DNA of 64,000 nucleotides from Oscillospiraceae bacterium. Lineage in GTDB: Bacteria; Bacillota; Clostridia; Oscillospirales; Ruminococcaceae. Numbering within the stretch: position 1 is the stretch's first letter; each line of letters begins with the position of its first letter. Positions 1-8,273 of the stretch are shown here, in pieces. Location of the stretch: contig JAJQIF010000029.1 in assembly GCA_021199355.1 (NCBI GenBank), positions 1 through 64,000 on the forward strand, written 5' to 3'. The notes under the pieces are model-generated. The model was given only the letters and a program-made list of their open reading frames with translations. It ran no database searches and was not told the DNA's origin. A program made the translations under genes and the position numbers.

Positions 1-2
1 TT

Positions 3-83
3 TGTGCCAACGTAGATTCAATTTTGAATCCACAACAGGAAAAGGAAGTTAAGAAAACGAAACAGCAGGAGATTTCGGTGTGA
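3..83 (+). CDS. 3' end of an unidentified CDS (partial)
   Basis: Only the last 26 codons of this frame lie in the window, ending at TGA 81-83. The peptide is short, hydrophilic and Lys/Gln/Glu-rich, as often seen at the C-terminus of mobile-element proteins. No function can be assigned. It may not be a gene at all. It is listed because the frame is open to the window edge and the next gene has its own promoter. Confidence 0.25.
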   Translation, partial: CANVDSILNPQQEKEVKKTKQQEISV

Positions 84-131
84 TATAATCATGAATCTTC
101 GTTATTAGAGATGGTTATAGAAAATTTCCTC

Positions 132-160
132 TTGAATAGTAAGCATTTTTATGGTACAAT
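132..160 (+). promoter_or_regulatory. Promoter for the Rpn-type nuclease gene
   Basis: TTGAAT (132-137) and TACAAT (155-160) are 17 bp apart, close to the sigma-A consensus, and lie 27 bp before the GTG start at 187. Confidence 0.6.
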
Positions 161-186
161 ATAAGTGCGATAGAAAGTGACGGGAA

Positions 187-993
187 GTGATTAACGTGAA
201 TCCGGAAGAATCAAGGAAGCTATACAGTGGAAAATACGATAGTATGACTGATAGGTTTCGCTTAATGGACGACGATTTTATGACGTTAGTCTTCGGCGGA
301 AATATAGAGGCAACTCAGCTTTTGCTCAGAATTATCTTAGACGATCCAAAAATAACAGTCATTGAGACAATCGGTCAGTTTGAAATCAAGAATCAGAATG
401 GTCGCTCTGTGAGGCTTGACATTCACGCAGTGGACGCAAACGGACAGCATTTCGATGTTGAAATTCAGCGTGCTAACAGCGGTGCAGGTGCAAAATGTGC
501 AAGATTCAATAGCAGTATGCTTGACACGAGGATGGCAAAAGTCGGGGATAAAGTTCCAAATCTAAAGCCGTCTTATGTGATATTCATCACAGAAAGAGAT
601 ATTCTTGGTGGTGGTTTCCCGCTATATCACATTGACCGCAGAATTGAGGAGCTGGATTACGAATCATTCGGCGACGGCTCGCATATAGTGTACGTCAATG
701 GGGAATATAAAAATGAAGAAACCCCGATAGGAATGCTGATGCATGATTTCAGATGCACATCAGCAGACGAAATGCACTATGATATATTGGCAAACAGAGT
801 TAGATACTTTAAAGAAACAGAAGGAGGACGAGTGCAAATGTGCAAAATGATGGAAGAATTAACGATTATGACAACAATAGAAACGGCAAGACGTTATGGC
901 GTTTCTGAAGATACAATTCTTGCTGATATTATGAAGCAGTTTGAATTGTCTGAAACTGAGGCTAAAGAATATATGCTCAAGAAGTCTGCCTAA
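187..993 (+). CDS. Rpn family recombination-promoting nuclease / PD-(D/E)XK transposase-like protein
   Basis: 268 aa. Members of this PD-(D/E)XK family are annotated as putative transposases or recombination-promoting nucleases that cut DNA. The nuclease core is visible at about residues 64-100: Asp78 in RLDIHA and the ExQ variant Glu92/Gln94 in DVEIQ, the usual metal-binding pattern. The C-terminal 45 residues form the helical tail typical of Firmicute members (ARRYGVSEDTIL, then FELSETEAKEYML). The start is GTG at 187 with GGGAAG just before it; a second GTG lies at 196. A damaged copy of the tail follows at 1015. The gene lies beside conjugative-element genes, but the family is also common as free-standing chromosomal genes. 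The family call is firm; the biological role is inferred. Confidence 0.85.
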   Translation: MINVNPEESRKLYSGKYDSMTDRFRLMDDDFMTLVFGGNIEATQLLLRIILDDPKITVIETIGQFEIKNQNGRSVRLDIHAVDANGQHFDVEIQRANSGAGAKCARFNSSMLDTRMAKVGDKVPNLKPSYVIFITERDILGGGFPLYHIDRRIEELDYESFGDGSHIVYVNGEYKNEETPIGMLMHDFRCTSADEMHYDILANRVRYFKETEGGRVQMCKMMEELTIMTTIETARRYGVSEDTILADIMKQFELSETEAKEYMLKKSA

Positions 994-1014
994 TCTTTCT
1001 GAGGTGTCAATCAA

Positions 1015-1189
1015 ATGAGTAAGATTATGGATGATCTTCTGAAAGAAGTCGCTGCTTTAACTGCAATTGAGATATGGCAAGATGATGGAGTTCCCGAATC
1101 TGAAATTCTCAGTAGAATCATGAATAAGTTACGAGCTCAGCAGAGTTGAAGCCGAGGCTTACCTTGCAAAGAGCAAAGTAAGTGCTTAA
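1015..1189 (+). pseudogene. Decayed duplicate of the Rpn C-terminal tail (frameshifted)
   Basis: ATG 1015 opens a 44-codon frame that stops at 1149. Moving into the next frame after the codon for Lys near 1128 restores a conserved end: YELSRVEAEAYLAKSK, stopping at 1187-1189. This matches the tail of the upstream gene (QFELSETEAKEYMLKK). The preceding residues also align (IMDDLL with MMEELT, ESEILSRIMNK with EDTILADIMKQ). A one-base change in a short T run therefore explains the broken frame. It could instead be a free-standing 44-aa gene. A tail without any nuclease core points to a partial duplication or the end of a deleted neighbour gene. Confidence 0.6.
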
Positions 1190-1216
1190 CAGCCTTTCTT
1201 ACCGAATATTGAAAAC

Positions 1217-1248
1217 AAAGCATCTCAATTTGAGGTGCTTTATTTTTA
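1217..1248 (+). terminator. Rho-independent terminator after the Rpn region
   Basis: AAAGCATCTCAA pairs with TTGAGGTGCTTT (one G-U pair) and is followed by a T-rich run (ATTTTTA). Confidence 0.75.
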
Positions 1249-1253
1249 CTAAC

Positions 1254-1306
1254 ACAAAAAAGAAGTCTCCGACACCCACATATGAGTGCCAGAGACTTCT
1301 CTTTTT
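1254..1306. terminator. Bidirectional terminator between convergent genes
   Basis: AGAAGTCTC (1261-1269) pairs with GAGACTTCT (1292-1300), with further pairing inside the loop. T runs follow the stem on both strands (1301-1306 on plus; complement of the A run 1256-1260 on minus). It ends the YodL operon from the right and probably backs up the 1217 terminator from the left. Confidence 0.75.
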
Positions 1307-2139
1307 CACTTCCGTTTCCTTTCCGCTTCCTGTTCCATCATCGCCTGTGGTACCGCTTTTCCGTTTCTCCTTGCAATCTCCGCTTGTTTGTCATGAAGTT
1401 TCTTCAAAACAGACGGACGTTTGTTATTCTTCTTCGATCGCTTTGGATTGTTTTTGTTACCATCAACAAACGAATAGTTCTGCTCCTCTGAACCTTCTAC
1501 GGTTCTGACGTACTCACCGTTTTCATAATATCTTTGCCAGTTCTCTTTTGGTTGATGAGGCGGTTGCGGTAATGTTGGATGCAGAAACTCCCTAATCTGC
1601 TGTATTGCAGACTCGCTGAACTTATCTGCCTCATCTACAACTACTTTGCCGACATCGTTTACAATAGCGCAAGCAGCAGAGTTTTTCATCTGCTCGTTCT
1701 GCATCAGGAAGAATTGCTTGCCGTCCACGATAGTATCATCGCAAGCAAGCCACGTTCCAGGTTTTCCTTCGATCTTAAATCCTTTAGTCTCCATTGAGAC
1801 CGATGTACCTGATGAGTTCAATCGCAGGAAGCCTGCAAGGGCTATGAGCTTATCCTTGTCAACGTAGTAGGCTGAAACTACTCCTGCTTTGTTCATCACA
1901 ATCACGTCGCTCACGCTGATGCTGTGTCCCTTCAATGACCCCGGAAGCTTATCTTCGAGACGTTTCCTTATCGTCTGTGCGGAATCATCCGGTGCCGTCT
2001 GCGACAAGTACACTTGCTCATAGTTGCTGACATCAACACGCTGATGATTTTTCTCCAATTCGGCGTATGGACGGAAGCGCAGAGTACGAAACTCTGCGCC
2101 CATCTTTACCTGATAAACAGCAAACTGATTGATGTTCAT
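1306..2139 (-). CDS. YodL domain-containing protein of a conjugative element
   Basis: 277 aa. The first half carries a YodL-type domain (FAVYQVKMGAEFRTLRFRPY at residues 6-25), followed by a DUF4316-like stretch (VSDVIVMNKAGVVSAYYVDK near residues 77-96). The C-terminal 60 residues are Lys/Arg/Asn-rich and probably contact nucleic acid or are disordered. The molecular function of these domains is unknown. They recur in accessory modules of integrative conjugative elements in Clostridia. The ATG overlaps the stop of the next upstream gene (ATGA at 2136-2139), so translation is probably coupled. No relaxase or type IV secretion gene is visible in the window, so the element is either a remnant or continues to the left. 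Confidence 0.75.
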   Translation of the reverse strand: MNINQFAVYQVKMGAEFRTLRFRPYAELEKNHQRVDVSNYEQVYLSQTAPDDSAQTIRKRLEDKLPGSLKGHSISVSDVIVMNKAGVVSAYYVDKDKLIALAGFLRLNSSGTSVSMETKGFKIEGKPGTWLACDDTIVDGKQFFLMQNEQMKNSAACAIVNDVGKVVVDEADKFSESAIQQIREFLHPTLPQPPHQPKENWQRYYENGEYVRTVEGSEEQNYSFVDGNKNNPKRSKKNNKRPSVLKKLHDKQAEIARRNGKAVPQAMMEQEAERKRK

Positions 2140-2375
2140 TCGTCCACCGGCTCCTGCTTGTATTCTTCGAGTTCAAGCTTGGAAAACTCCTCATCCGACA
2201 TCATCTTCATCTTTTCAATCGTGCCGATTACAAGGGATTCAACCTCAGTATCATCCTTTACAAACGGCAAGACATCCTCTATCTCCCTTATAGTCTCCTT
2301 CCTGTTGTCTTTCTCGAACATTGAGATAATTATAAGCTCGTCTTCCTCAAAAAAATCTTCTTCGTCATAACTCAT
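2136..2375 (-). CDS. Transposon-transfer assisting (TTRAP) family protein
   Basis: 79 aa, acidic, start ATG 2375. Residues 15-70 fit the TTRAP pattern (LIIISMF near the start, IREIEDVLPF, then MMSDEEFSKLEL at the end). The name comes from its presence in Tn5397/Tn916-like conjugative transposons; its biochemical role is not established. It overlaps both neighbours (11 bp upstream, 4 bp downstream), so the three genes are one translationally coupled unit. Confidence 0.8.
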   Translation of the reverse strand: MSYDEEDFFEEDELIIISMFEKDNRKETIREIEDVLPFVKDDTEVESLVIGTIEKMKMMSDEEFSKLELEEYKQEPVDE

Positions 2376-3474
2376 GATCTCCTTTCTTATGGGTCTGTGT
2401 TTTCTGCTTCGGTTTCTCTATCTCCTGCGCTTTCAGCTTAGCCTGGCGGTCTCGGAAAGCTTGCACGACGGATTCTTTGCGGTCATTTCCCAGTTCTTTC
2501 TGTACTGACTTTTCCTGTGATTTAATCTCAATAGTTTCTTCCCCTTTCGTCTGCTCTGTACTTTGAGAAGATTTGTATTCTTCAAGCTCAGAAACCGCCT
2601 TCTGTACTAAGGGATTTTCCTTCAAATGCGGGTTGTCTTCAATAACATCGTGGTTCACCGTACCGTCCGACATTTGCTCATAAAGAGTCGTTGCTTCCTG
2701 CAAACTTCCGATGTTTTCGTGGTATCCCCCGACAACAGGATGCTCCATATTATCAGCAACAAAGAACTTCATTTCAGGCTCTTTCTCTGCCTCAATCTGC
2801 TTCGGTTCCAGAGCCGATTTCTCGTCAAGATACTTTTCCGCCGTCTCAAGATAATCTTCGAGACTTCCCGTCTTCTCAGTTGAAATCGGGTTGATGTCCA
2901 CAGGTATGCCAGCAGAAGAGAAGCCTTCTTCATGAAGCGAGTTGAAGAAGTCATCCTCACGGATATCCCCTGAATACGAGATAACCACGTCAATGTCTGA
3001 CTGCTCTGAATATAGTCCCTCACGGGTTCTGCTTCCGTATACTCTTGCTCCATGCAACTGAGCATCATCATGCAGTCCCATTTCGTCTATCTGAGCTTGA
3101 GCATAGCTTAAAACAGTCTCTTCGATGTCTGCCATGCTCTTACCCTGCAGGGATACTTCAGGCTCTGTGCGGTCAGACACGGGTGGTATAGCTTCAATCT
3201 GCTGTTCTGCCGAATAAACCTTGTCCAGTAAATCCCCATAATCCATAAACGTGAGATTTTCAGACAATGTAGAAATTCCTGCTCCCGAAAGTATTTCCTC
3301 AATCGCTTCCCTTGTGGAAATGTCCGGCTTATCTAAAACACCTCCGTCAATCAAATTGAAGGAGTTATCATAGAAAGCGTAATCGTATCCTTCTGACGTA
3401 GTCTGAATTGCGAAATACCTGTCCTCCTCATTCAAGTAAAGCGCCACCTCAACATCGTTGACGACTGATTTCAT
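2365..3474 (-). CDS. Conjugative-element protein with an embedded MNT-type nucleotidyltransferase domain
   Basis: 369 aa. Residues 1-85 resemble the LPD/DUF-type segments of large conjugative-element polyproteins (short beta strands, then ISTREAIEEIL). Residues 112-215 look like a minimal nucleotidyltransferase: GSR at 147-149 followed by Asp160 and Asp162 (SDIDVVISY), the GSxxxxxxxxDxD catalytic pattern of MNT/KNT-fold enzymes. Residues 230-290 form another small domain (VVGGYHENIGSLQEATTLYE). The C-terminus is Lys/Gln-rich and probably disordered. No lone HEPN partner is visible nearby. First gene of the three-gene unit. The domain reading is from motif only; the substrate is unknown. Confidence 0.6.
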   Translation of the reverse strand: MKSVVNDVEVALYLNEEDRYFAIQTTSEGYDYAFYDNSFNLIDGGVLDKPDISTREAIEEILSGAGISTLSENLTFMDYGDLLDKVYSAEQQIEAIPPVSDRTEPEVSLQGKSMADIEETVLSYAQAQIDEMGLHDDAQLHGARVYGSRTREGLYSEQSDIDVVISYSGDIREDDFFNSLHEEGFSSAGIPVDINPISTEKTGSLEDYLETAEKYLDEKSALEPKQIEAEKEPEMKFFVADNMEHPVVGGYHENIGSLQEATTLYEQMSDGTVNHDVIEDNPHLKENPLVQKAVSELEEYKSSQSTEQTKGEETIEIKSQEKSVQKELGNDRKESVVQAFRDRQAKLKAQEIEKPKQKTQTHKKGDHEL

Positions 3475-3559
3475 TTCAACTTCAAGTGACGTCTGCGGGG
3501 CAGAACAAACTTTTTGTACATATCAGAAGCATCTCTTCGAGTCAATCTGAAAAATAGGC

Positions 3560-3587
3560 AAAAAAATAAGCCCTCCGAAGAGGGCTT
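3560..3587 (-). terminator. Rho-independent terminator (minus strand)
   Basis: AAGCCCTC (3568-3575) pairs with GAGGGCTT (3580-3587) around a CGAA/TTCG tetraloop. On the minus strand the stem is followed by ATTTTTTT. It ends transcription of the permease gene that stops at 3688. The rest of 3475-3687 shows no gene; AGGGCTTAT recurs just beside the stem. Confidence 0.8.
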
Positions 3588-3687
3588 ATGAGGGCTTATA
3601 CCATCAATATCTTAAATTGTTACTGAACATCGGATGGATATCACTTGCTATTTCATGTTGCAACTCGCTTTCAAGCAAGCACATCAT

Positions 3688-5691
3688 CTACCTCCCGCTC
3701 ACAATCCCATAATACGCCTCCGAAGTAATCTTATACACGACAGTATACACCACGACCACGACCGCAAGGCACGCCGCAGTTACTCCGAGAAACAGCCATG
3801 TATTCATGAAGCCGCACATCTTGAGCATCTTCACCATTATCGGCGAGGCGAAGGCGATGTGCACCGCCGCCATCAGCACCGGCAGGAGGAAGACCGACAG
3901 CATCTGCGAATTGATGCTTTTTCTTATATCCGCCTTCGTCATTCCGACCTTCTGCATTATCCCGAACCGCGAGGCGTCCTCGTAGCCTTCCGAAATCTGC
4001 TTGTAGTAGATGATGAGCACTGCCGACAGGACGAACATCAGGCTCAGGAAGATTCCGAGGAATAGTAACCCGCCGAACAGACCATAGTAGTCTGAGCGGT
4101 TCGCAGCAAGGCTGTCCCAGCTTATGTGATAATTAATGCCCGTGTTGTACAGACCGAGTGTCTCTTTCAAAAGTGGAGTGCGATGTGTGCCGTAATAGTA
4201 GCTCTGCTCCGATTCGCTTAAACCGGGAACATCGAAGCCGTACCACCACATCCGGTAGATATAAATCTCGTTGCCCTTGTCTCCGAGCATCTCAAAAATC
4301 GGGTTGAATACGTCCAGATCGTCGACGACGATAACGAGCATTCCGTAAACAGTGCGCTGAAGCGGGCAAAAGCTTGGATATTCTATTTTGGATTTGACAG
4401 TGAACGTGCCGAGCTTGTCGATATAGATTTCGGACATATTTCCGCTTTCAGAGTAGAGTAGAACTTCGCCGCTTCCGAGAGTTTCGCTCGAATCATTCAG
4501 CCGGTTATATGTGTCGATATCGAAGACGCAGACCTCGACGTAGTCGTCATCCGTATAGAGATAGTCAAGTGCAAGATTACCATCGGTAAAAATACCGTTT
4601 GTCATGATATACTCATATTCGAGAACGTTTTCTATTTCCAGGTCGTCATCTATCGCAAGGCTCTTGACGACCTCTTTCTGTTCATCGGTAACTTCTTTGT
4701 GAGTTCCGAATTGGACGATTAAATCTCTCGGGTAGAAGTCTTCTAAGATGTCCTCAATTCCTATCATGATGCTCGAAGTAGACGACAGCATAACTAAAAC
4801 AGCAGTCAAGAGAATACAGATTGAGGCGAGACCTGCGCCGTTGCGCTTCATGCGGTAGGTCATCGACGAGACGGAGACGAAGTGGTTAGGCTTGTAGTAG
4901 TAGCGCTTCGACTTCTGCATGATTTTGCACATCAGGACGCTTCCCGACATGAATAGCATATACGTCCCGACCATGACGAGAACGGCGGCTAAGAGAAATC
5001 CCATCATCATCGCCATCGGGTTCTCAAGCGTCAGGGCGAGATAGTAGCCGAAGCCTAAGATGACGGCTCCGAGAAGCCCGAAGAACCAGTTCGCCTTCGG
5101 CGGCTTTTCACCCATGCTTTCGCTCTTGATAAGCTCAATCGGGTTGGTCAGGCGTACTTTAAGCAGTGAGAAAACAAACAGGAGTAGAAATATAATCGCA
5201 AACAACAGCGCCGTTTCGGGGATTGCCTGCCATGCAAGCTCTATCGTGAAGGTCACATCTCCCGAAATAAGCTGAACAAGCACCAGCTCCGCAAGCTTGT
5301 AAAGGATTATCCCGAGAACGATTCCGCCGAAGATGGCGATTCCCGCCGTCAGAACGCTCTCCCAGATGAGAATTCTGGCGATGTTATGCTTGCTCATTCC
5401 CAATACATTATAAAGCCCGAATTCTTTCTGTCGCCGCTTCATGAGAAACGAATTCGTATAGAAAAGAAATATCGCCGCAAAGATGGCTATGACTCCTTTT
5501 CCGAGCCCAAGGAGCACCTGTGCAGAATCCCCGCCGGACATCAATCTTATTACATCCGATTCGGCAAGCGAGGTGATTATAAAATAGAGCATCACCATGC
5601 CGACGCAGGCTAAAATATGCGGGATATAGAGCTGTCGGTTGCCCCTGATGCCGTTCATGGCAAGGCGACGGTACAGACCACGCTTTTTCAT
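3688..5691 (-). CDS. Bce-type ABC transporter permease (FtsX family)
   Basis: 667 aa membrane protein of the BceB/VraG/YxdM class, which protects against and senses cell-wall-active peptides such as bacitracin or lantibiotics. Hydrophobic segments at about 17-40, 55-75, 105-135, 150-178, 198-220, 225-250 and 285-310 are followed by a roughly 200-residue extracytoplasmic region (about 310-515). Three more segments follow near 520-545, 585-610 and 620-650. The large domain between TM7 and TM8 is the hallmark of the family and the likely peptide-sensing part. N-terminal FtsX-like motif EFGLYNVLGMSKHNIARIL. ATGA overlap with the ATPase gene. Family call is strong; the inducing peptide cannot be told from sequence. 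Confidence 0.92.
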   Translation of the reverse strand: MKKRGLYRRLAMNGIRGNRQLYIPHILACVGMVMLYFIITSLAESDVIRLMSGGDSAQVLLGLGKGVIAIFAAIFLFYTNSFLMKRRQKEFGLYNVLGMSKHNIARILIWESVLTAGIAIFGGIVLGIILYKLAELVLVQLISGDVTFTIELAWQAIPETALLFAIIFLLLFVFSLLKVRLTNPIELIKSESMGEKPPKANWFFGLLGAVILGFGYYLALTLENPMAMMMGFLLAAVLVMVGTYMLFMSGSVLMCKIMQKSKRYYYKPNHFVSVSSMTYRMKRNGAGLASICILLTAVLVMLSSTSSIMIGIEDILEDFYPRDLIVQFGTHKEVTDEQKEVVKSLAIDDDLEIENVLEYEYIMTNGIFTDGNLALDYLYTDDDYVEVCVFDIDTYNRLNDSSETLGSGEVLLYSESGNMSEIYIDKLGTFTVKSKIEYPSFCPLQRTVYGMLVIVVDDLDVFNPIFEMLGDKGNEIYIYRMWWYGFDVPGLSESEQSYYYGTHRTPLLKETLGLYNTGINYHISWDSLAANRSDYYGLFGGLLFLGIFLSLMFVLSAVLIIYYKQISEGYEDASRFGIMQKVGMTKADIRKSINSQMLSVFLLPVLMAAVHIAFASPIMVKMLKMCGFMNTWLFLGVTAACLAVVVVVYTVVYKITSEAYYGIVSGR

Positions 5692-6452
5692 TCGCCGGCA
5701 CCTCCCTTTGAGAGCATGGTGAGGGTGTCGGAAATCTTCTGATAAAGAATCTCGTCACTCTGCCCGCCGCGATAGACCTGATGGAAGACGACGCCGTCCT
5801 TGATGAACAGAACCCTGTTCGCATGGCTCGCCGCCTTGACCGAATGTGTCACCATAAGTATTGTCTGCCCACGGGAATTGATACTCGAAAACAAGCTGAG
5901 CAGTTCGTCGGTGGCACGGCTGTCTAAGGCACCGGTCGGCTCGTCCGCTAAGATAATTCGGGGCTCTGTCACGAGCGCCCTTGCGACCGCCGCCCTCTGC
6001 TTCTGCCCGCCGGAGACTTCGTAGGGGTATTTCTTTAAGATGTCCGAAATCCCCAGTAGCTCCGCTATCGGCTCAAGCCGCTTGTACATCTCCTTATAGG
6101 ACATCCCAGAGAGAACCAACGGCAGATAGATGTTGTCTTCGAGAGTGAACGTGTCGAGGAGATTGAATTCCTGAAAGACAAAACCGAGGTTGTCCCGTCG
6201 GAAGGTCGCCATATCCTGCTCGTGAACCTTAGAGATGTCTTTGGCATCTAAGATGACCTGTCCGCCGGTGGGCTTGTCGAGGGCGGCGAGGATATTTAAA
6301 AGTGTCGTCTTGCCCGACCCGCTTTCGCCCATGATGGCGACATATTCGCCCTGCTCAACCGAAAAATTGACGTTTTTGAGTGCCTCAACGCTCGCTCCTC
6401 CCATCCGGGAGGTGTAGACTTTCTGCAAATTTTTGACTTGTAATAATGGCAT
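5688..6452 (-). CDS. Bce-type ABC transporter ATP-binding protein
   Basis: 254 aa, start ATG 6452 preceded by AAAGGAG. Walker A GESGSGKTT (residues 38-46), signature VSGGQKQR, Walker B IILADEPTGALD and the switch His (MVTHSV) are all present. This MacB/BceA-like subfamily powers FtsX-type permeases rather than classical import. It overlaps the permease gene by 4 bp. A promoter and a BceR-like operator lie immediately upstream, so the pair is probably induced by the adjacent two-component system. Confidence 0.93.
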   Translation of the reverse strand: MPLLQVKNLQKVYTSRMGGASVEALKNVNFSVEQGEYVAIMGESGSGKTTLLNILAALDKPTGGQVILDAKDISKVHEQDMATFRRDNLGFVFQEFNLLDTFTLEDNIYLPLVLSGMSYKEMYKRLEPIAELLGISDILKKYPYEVSGGQKQRAAVARALVTEPRIILADEPTGALDSRATDELLSLFSSINSRGQTILMVTHSVKAASHANRVLFIKDGVVFHQVYRGGQSDEILYQKISDTLTMLSKGGAGE

Positions 6453-6481
6453 AAGATTTCTCCTTTACTTTTGTTACCCCG

Positions 6482-6547
6482 ATTATAGCAAAAGAGAAAC
6501 CCATGAATCCATCGATTTCCCTTACAGTTTTCTTACGTTTTTGTAAG
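6482..6547 (-). promoter_or_regulatory. BceR-type operator and promoter of the bceAB-like genes
   Basis: The -10 box is TATAAT on the minus strand (plus 6482-6487), with a poor -35 near 6505-6510 as expected for an activated promoter. Just upstream, TTACG-TTTT-TGTAA (plus 6533-6546) fits the published BceR-family pattern TNACA-N4-TGTAA with one mismatch. A third half-site CTTACA lies at 6521-6526, 11 bp away. The site falls between the kinase stop (6568) and the ATPase start (6452), where the response regulator should act. Confidence 0.75.
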
Positions 6548-6567
6548 ATTACTTGAAAGCAAGGCTT

Positions 6568-7479
6568 TCAAAAATTGGCTTCGACTTCTTTCTTCGAGAG
6601 ATTGAGCCTGATAGTCGTGCCGCTTCCAAGTTCAGAATCTGCGGAAATCTCATAACCCAAGTCGTCGCAGATTCTCTTACAGAGATAAAGCCCGATGCCG
6701 CTTGCCTTCTTGTCCGTTCTGCCGTTATAGCCGGTGAAGCCCTGGTCGAAGATTCGGGGCAAATCGTCCCCGGCAATCCCGATTCCTGTGTCGCTTATTG
6801 CAAGAATCTGCCCGGGTTCCATGCAGATTGAAATGCTCCCGATAGGCGTATATTTAAGTGCATTCGAGAGAATCTGTTCAATTACGAACGAGAGCCATTT
6901 TTCATCCGTGAGAACTGTTTCCCGAACCGGCTCGTAGATAAGCTCAATCTTGCGGGCGATGAATTCCCCTGAGAATTTGCGAACGCAGGACTTGATGATG
7001 CTGTCCAGATTGCACTCGGCAAAAACATAGTCGGTACTCTCACTGTCGAGCCGAAGATAGGTCATAACCATGTCGGCATAGCTCTCGATTCGGTTAAGCT
7101 CTGCGCCAAGCTTCCGGCTTAAAGCGCTGTCCTCACCCTGTAGGCTCAGACGCATAGACGCAATCGGCGTTTTGATCTGGTGCGCCCAGACGCTGTAATA
7201 GTCCATTCTCTGGCGGGATTTCGACTTTTCCGAAGAGATCATCTCCGTCAGTCGGGAAATCTTATTCTCAAGCTCTGAGATTTTTGTAATCTGTCTCTTA
7301 TACTTTCTGTAATCGAGTGCAAGATAAACAATTACTAACAGAAATCCAAGCCCCATTGGGTAAGCCACCGCCGCAATCGGGAGTCCATAAAGGGCGAAAC
7401 TGACGGTTAGCATCACGAAAATCAAGGCGTAGAGTGCCAGAAACGCTATTTTTGATTTTATGTAATCCAAGAAATTCAT
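6568..7479 (-). CDS. Bce-type intramembrane-sensing histidine kinase
   Basis: 303 aa. Two transmembrane helices (about 13-33 and 38-55) have almost no extracellular loop between them, so the kinase cannot sense a peptide alone and relies on the BceB-type permease. The phosphoacceptor is His100 in WAHQIKTP. The ATPase domain shows the N box (QILSNALKYTP), G1 box (ISDTGIGIAGDDLP) and a later GIGLYL. It follows the response regulator gene with a 52-bp gap that holds a short inverted repeat. Together with the regulator and ABC pair this is a complete Bce module. Confidence 0.93.
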   Translation of the reverse strand: MNFLDYIKSKIAFLALYALIFVMLTVSFALYGLPIAAVAYPMGLGFLLVIVYLALDYRKYKRQITKISELENKISRLTEMISSEKSKSRQRMDYYSVWAHQIKTPIASMRLSLQGEDSALSRKLGAELNRIESYADMVMTYLRLDSESTDYVFAECNLDSIIKSCVRKFSGEFIARKIELIYEPVRETVLTDEKWLSFVIEQILSNALKYTPIGSISICMEPGQILAISDTGIGIAGDDLPRIFDQGFTGYNGRTDKKASGIGLYLCKRICDDLGYEISADSELGSGTTIRLNLSKKEVEANF

Positions 7480-7507
7480 GTCAGCCTCCCGGATGTTACG
7501 GGCGGGC

Positions 7508-7523
7508 AGTTAGCGAAGCTAAC
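7508..7523. repeat. Short inverted repeat between regulator and kinase genes
   Basis: AGTTAGC-GAA-GCTAAC. A very similar element (GTTAGC-CTTA-GCTAAC, also next to a TGTATAC-like box) occurs at 34744-34759. It could be a translational hairpin or a small dispersed repeat. Confidence 0.35.
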
Positions 7524-7531
7524 CGTGTATC

Positions 7532-8203
7532 CTACCCTACAATGTAGCCGATTCCGTGCTTTGTGGTGATAAAATCTTTGAGCCCAAGAGCGTCCAGTTT
7601 GCGGCGAAGACGATTGATGTTGACCGTCAGCGTGTTGTCGTCGACAAAGCTGTCCGTCTCCCAAAGCCTTTGCATCAGCTTCTCCCGTGAAACGGTTTTG
7701 CCCTTGCTCTCAAGAAGCGTGAAAAGAATGCGGTATTCGTTCTTGGTGAGGTCAATCTTTTTCCCATCGAATACTGCGGAGCTGTCAGCTGTCTTAAGAC
7801 TCAATCCCCGATGAGCTAGCACCGGGCTTTCGGTGTAGTTATAGCTCCGCCGAAGAAGTGCCTGCACCTTCGCCGTCAGCACGCCCATGTCGAAGGGCTT
7901 TGCGATAAAGTCGTCGGCGCCCATGTTGACCGCCATGACGATGTTGAGATTGTCCGACGCCGACGAGATGAAGATAATCGGCACGTTCGAAATTTTGCGA
8001 ATCTCCTCGCACCAGTGATAGCCGTTGTAGAACGGCAGCATTATGTCGAGGAGTACGAGCTGGGGCTCATATTCCTCAAATTCTCCGACAATGTCCGAGA
8101 ATCTCGTCGCCACCCGGCACTCAAATCCCCATTTGGTAAGCTCCGCCGCCACGCCCTCGGCAATGCTCCGGTCGTCCTCGGCTATATAGATTTTGTAAGT
8201 CAA
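7532..8203 (-). CDS. OmpR-family response regulator (BceR-like)
   Basis: About 223 aa. Receiver domain (acidic pair EDD at residues 9-11, phosphoacceptor Asp53 in LLDIML, Lys in AKPFD) followed by an OmpR/PhoB winged-helix domain (DLTKNEYRILFTLLESKG, then VNINRLRRKL). The frame is open to a TTG at 8218. The TTG at 8203 is a better start: it has GGGGG at the right distance and begins exactly at the conserved MTYKIYIAEDD. First gene of the Bce module, reading into the kinase. It probably activates the ABC pair through the operator at 6521-6547. Confidence 0.92.
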   Translation of the reverse strand: MTYKIYIAEDDRSIAEGVAAELTKWGFECRVATRFSDIVGEFEEYEPQLVLLDIMLPFYNGYHWCEEIRKISNVPIIFISSASDNLNIVMAVNMGADDFIAKPFDMGVLTAKVQALLRRSYNYTESPVLAHRGLSLKTADSSAVFDGKKIDLTKNEYRILFTLLESKGKTVSREKLMQRLWETDSFVDDNTLTVNINRLRRKLDALGLKDFITTKHGIGYIVG

Positions 8204-8232
8204 AGCACACGCCCCCAAACTTCGTTTTGATT

Positions 8233-8262
8233 ATTATAGCACAGTAAGCGCAGAAAGTTCAA
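8233..8262 (-). promoter_or_regulatory. Promoter of the regulator-kinase pair
   Basis: Minus strand: TTGAAC (plus 8257-8262), 18 bp, TATAAT (plus 8233-8238) with an extended TGC before the -10. It lies about 30 bp before the regulator start. Confidence 0.75.
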
Positions 8263-8273
8263 CTGGGGGAAGA

